Shown: positions 61,627 to 64,000 of the stretch, piece by piece
Layout: each line of letters opens with the position of its first letter
Numbering within the stretch: position 1 is the first letter of the stretch
Assembly: GCF_001695575.1 (NCBI RefSeq)
Contig: NZ_LUAX01000007.1
Location: 930,001-994,000 of the forward strand
Direction of reading: 5' to 3'
DNA: 64,000 bases
DNA from: Vibrio europaeus
Lineage (GTDB): Bacteria; Pseudomonadota; Gammaproteobacteria; Enterobacterales; Vibrionaceae
Made by a program: the position numbers and the translations under genes
The notes under the pieces: model-generated
What the model was told of the DNA's origin: nothing
The model's database searches: none
What the model saw: only the letters and a program-made list of their open reading frames with translations

Positions 61627-63354
61627 ATGTTCTATTCATTTAATCTATGTGATGATAATTCCTTAGATTTGGTTCTTAGTGGTAGTCAGTTATATAGCAT
61701 TGAAAACGATAATAAAAAGCGTGAAACTGACCTTGATGAAAGAGAACGTTTTGTACTCGAATTTCTTATCAATAATAGTTCTGTAGATAACCCGATTAGT
61801 CTAAAAGACCTCGATAGCGCTTACAGAAATATCGAAAATAAGGAGATTGAAAAGGAACCGTGGCAGACAACGATTCGGAGATTACAGTCAAAATTCAAGC
61901 GCTTAACCACGGATTATGGCCAGAATATTAATGAAAAGAGGCTGATATCAACTATATGCCAAAAAGGCTATTATGTTGGTCTTACACGTTCAACAAGAAC
62001 AAAGCCCCGAGACACTGAGTTTAAATTAAGCGATTTCAAACCTAGTCTTTTCTCTATGTTAGGTTCATTTTTGATAACCTATAAAATGGCCTTACTAAGA
62101 CAATCAGCCCGAGTTTTGTTGTATGTTGGAGTAATAACGTCTTTTCTTTATTCTTTGCATATCTATCAACTGACCTCTATCGTTGAACAGTTTCAAAGCA
62201 ATATCGATAATGTCGCCCAAGAGTTAACCTCACTCGGTTGTCATGATGATGAAACTCACGGTGTATTTAACCATTCTCTATATCTTGATTCAGCTCTTTT
62301 AATTTCACCCTTTGATTCATGCTTTGTAGATAGAGATTCAGTTGACCAAATTAGTGAAGATTATGTGAACTCGCTGCTCAATTTGCCTCAGTTTACTTAT
62401 AGCGTAAGAGATAACGAAGAGACTTATACCACTATGATTGGTAGGGTATCTCTTCGAGCTGTCGAGAGCATGTATAGCAACAACTTGTGGTCTTTACTGG
62501 TTGATGGTTTAGTTGTCCAACATAAGGATGATAAAGCTGTGGCTCTAGGTGAGTCTAGCGGTATTCGTATTCATGCAAAGGTGCTAGATGGTGGCACCAC
62601 AGTTTCCTTTTATGCGAGTAATCTTCTGTCCGAAATCGTGTCTCTTTTTCTCCTTGTTTCTCTTGCACTGTATTGGCGCAAAATCGCAAGGTTTATCCGT
62701 TTTTGCCAAGATTGGGTCTTGCTTGATTATGCGTTAGAGCCAGTGGTTGATACCACGAAGAATAATACGATTTATCATGAGATATTGACTCGTGTAACGG
62801 AACGAACGGCGTTGCAGTACATCGAAAATTTAGCAGAAAACCAGCTAATAACTTTTCACACTGTACTCATAGCTAAGACTATTGTTAATGCCCAGAGAAA
62901 GGGATTATCTGGAGTCTATGGGATCAATATTTGTCCTGGCTCCTTGCTAGGTAGCCACTATCTTGTCTTGGAAAATTATTTATCTAGGTTACAGCCAAGT
63001 GAGGTGGTGTTGGAATTGACGGAAAACTCAAACTTGCCTTACGACAAGGAGATCTATGCCAATATCAGCAAGCTTCAACAGCAAGGCTTTAAGATAGCAC
63101 TTGATGACTTTGGAACTGGCAATAACAATGTTGAAATTGTGCAAAAGATCTCTCTTGATTACCTCAAAATTGATAAAGAATTTATTCGCGACATAGATTC
63201 AAATGAAGCTAAGCAAAGGTTGTTAGGGACGTTATCTGAAATTGGCGAGATGTCAGAATGTGAGATAATTCAAGAAGGAGTAGAAACCTATGCCCAGCAA
63301 CTTACCTTACAAAGCTTAGGTTATAACCTTCACCAAGGTTATTTGTACGTTTAG
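61627..63354 (+). CDS. Membrane protein: N-terminal winged-helix, periplasmic CSS-like domain, degenerate C-terminal EAL
   Basis: 575 aa. Residues ~32-118 look like an OmpR/ToxR-type winged helix (LDERERFVLEFLI, WQTTIRRLQSKFKRL, ICQKGYYVG). TM1 is 162-180, then a ~150-residue periplasmic region with only two Cys (205, 232) spaced as in CSS sensor domains of EAL proteins, then TM2 333-350. The last ~185 residues are EAL-like: ELTEN (463-467), LDDFGTGN (492-499), LKID (513-516), QEGVET (549-554), QGYL (570-573). The first part of an EAL domain, with the EAL-LR metal motif, is missing. It is thus probably not a c-di-GMP phosphodiesterase and may be a c-di-GMP- or redox-responsive transcription regulator. 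RBS GGGGGA. Confidence 0.8.
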   Translation: MFYSFNLCDDNSLDLVLSGSQLYSIENDNKKRETDLDERERFVLEFLINNSSVDNPISLKDLDSAYRNIENKEIEKEPWQTTIRRLQSKFKRLTTDYGQNINEKRLISTICQKGYYVGLTRSTRTKPRDTEFKLSDFKPSLFSMLGSFLITYKMALLRQSARVLLYVGVITSFLYSLHIYQLTSIVEQFQSNIDNVAQELTSLGCHDDETHGVFNHSLYLDSALLISPFDSCFVDRDSVDQISEDYVNSLLNLPQFTYSVRDNEETYTTMIGRVSLRAVESMYSNNLWSLLVDGLVVQHKDDKAVALGESSGIRIHAKVLDGGTTVSFYASNLLSEIVSLFLLVSLALYWRKIARFIRFCQDWVLLDYALEPVVDTTKNNTIYHEILTRVTERTALQYIENLAENQLITFHTVLIAKTIVNAQRKGLSGVYGINICPGSLLGSHYLVLENYLSRLQPSEVVLELTENSNLPYDKEIYANISKLQQQGFKIALDDFGTGNNNVEIVQKISLDYLKIDKEFIRDIDSNEAKQRLLGTLSEIGEMSECEIIQEGVETYAQQLTLQSLGYNLHQGYLYV

Positions 63355-63416
63355 TTAACGCCAACCAGAATAAATATCTGACCATCTATTTATCCCGATT
63401 GGTATAAGACCAACTA

Positions 63417-63448
63417 AAAAGCCCCAGACATTATGTCTGGGGCTTTTG
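63417..63448. terminator. Bidirectional terminator between EAL-like gene and symporter gene
   Basis: AAAAGCCCCAGACA (63417-63430) pairs perfectly with TGTCTGGGGCTTTT (63434-63447) around a TTA loop, with A and T tracts on both sides. Confidence 0.9.
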
Positions 63449-63463
63449 TTTTGAATCCGAATA

Positions 63464-64000
63464 TTAGGCTTCAGAGTGTTTGAGATGAACTTCTTCTTCT
63501 TTTACACCCGCCATTGGGTCATTGAAGCGATTTTCATCTAGCGCACCTTCAGATTTAGCAACAATGATGGTCACTGCACTATCACCTGTGATGTTTACCG
63601 CGGTACGGATCATATCAAGTAGACGGTCGACACCCATAATAAGAGCGATACCTTCTAGTGGTAGACCAACTTGGTTTAACACCATGGCTAACATGACAAG
63701 CCCAACACCTGGAACACCGGCAGTACCAATTGAGGCTAGAGTTGCCGTCATGATCACCATTAAGTAATCACCCATAGTCAGATCAATGTTGAATGCTTGA
63801 GCAATAAACGCGGTGGCGACGCCTTGCATGATCGCCGTACCGTCCATGTTCACTGTTGCGCCTAATGGCACAGTGAATGAAGAGACACGGTTTTCAACAC
63901 CCATACGGTTTTTAGCCGTTTCCATTGTGACTGGAATCGTCGCGTTTGAAGAAGCCGTAGAGAAAGCAAACATGATGGCATCTTCCATCTTCTTCAAGAA
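63464..64000 (-). CDS. Dicarboxylate/glutamate:cation symporter (DAACS), C-terminal part
   Basis: Last 178 codons of a membrane symporter; its start lies beyond base 64000. The helical hairpin motif AFSTASSNATIPVTME (HP1 serine-rich loop) and the NMDGTAIMQG cation/substrate motif are intact. A further re-entrant loop (ASIGTAGVPGVGLVML) and DRLLDMIRTAVNITGDS complete the family pattern of GltP/DctA/GltT transporters. Ends with an acidic, charged cytoplasmic tail. Substrate (glutamate, aspartate or C4 acids) is not decided. Confidence 0.93.
   Translation of the reverse strand, partial: FLKKMEDAIMFAFSTASSNATIPVTMETAKNRMGVENRVSSFTVPLGATVNMDGTAIMQGVATAFIAQAFNIDLTMGDYLMVIMTATLASIGTAGVPGVGLVMLAMVLNQVGLPLEGIALIMGVDRLLDMIRTAVNITGDSAVTIIVAKSEGALDENRFNDPMAGVKEEEVHLKHSEA

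Overview
The window looks like chromosomal DNA of a marine Vibrio or a close relative. The support is the gene families (vibriolysin-type M4 protease, Vibrio-style SpeA N-terminus, aryl-polyene cluster, GH19-like chitinase, many chemoreceptors), moderate GC content, and short Vibrio-like intergenic repeats. The genus is inferred; no rRNA or tRNA gene is present to confirm it. No phage, integrase, CRISPR array or IS transposase was found.

Layout. 1-663 (-): 5' part of a secreted subtilisin-like protease. 1.2-12.8 kb (+): one long urea locus, urtABCDE (urea ABC importer) followed by ureDABCEJFG (nickel urease and its maturation proteins), with overlapping or tightly spaced genes, a sigma-54-like promoter in front of urtA and an attenuator-like hairpin after urtA. 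12.95-18.8 kb (+): an unrecognised 157-aa protein, a periplasmic molybdopterin-domain-like protein coupled to a hybrid histidine kinase, and a chemoreceptor coupled to a periplasmic solute-binding protein. 18.9-28.0 kb (-): purine breakdown (xdhA, xdhB, xdhC, guaD), a GntR/FCD regulator and a second chemoreceptor. Two clear palindromic operators lie over the xdhA promoter region.

28.7-42.0 kb: vibriolysin (+), a small P-loop ATPase (+), a membrane sterol-desaturase-family hydroxylase and a DUF2804 protein (-) opposite an AraC-type regulator (+), speA-speB for putrescine synthesis (-), a DUF2058 protein (+), a cold-shock protein with a long leader (-), a lipoprotein (-) and a large secreted chitinase-like protein (-). 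42.4-60.4 kb is a complete aryl-polyene (APE) pigment cluster: seventeen genes on the minus strand in apeR-to-apeC order, with an added aromatic ammonia-lyase gene, and a divergent arm of lipoprotein, methyltransferase and halogenase-like flavoenzyme. 60.8-64 kb: a DUF3081 protein, a membrane protein joining a winged-helix domain to a degenerate EAL domain, and the 3' part of a dicarboxylate/glutamate:cation symporter.

How it fits together. Xanthine dehydrogenase and guanine deaminase channel purines toward urate. Complete urate/allantoin breakdown would yield urea, which the neighbouring importer and urease turn into ammonia. The urate-to-urea genes are not in this window, so this link is inferred. 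The APE cluster has every part of a type II polyketide system: ligase, two ACPs, KS/CLF pair, extra KS, KR, two dehydratases, thioesterase, acyl/glycosyl transferases and LolA/MMPL export.

The points most worth a second look are the periplasmic sensor/hybrid-kinase pair, the winged-helix/degenerate-EAL protein, the halogenase-like gene and ammonia lyase in the APE cluster, three unrelated 7-bp tandem repeats in separate intergenic gaps, a 278-bp inverted-repeat element, and paired palindromes upstream of xdhA and of a chemoreceptor gene.
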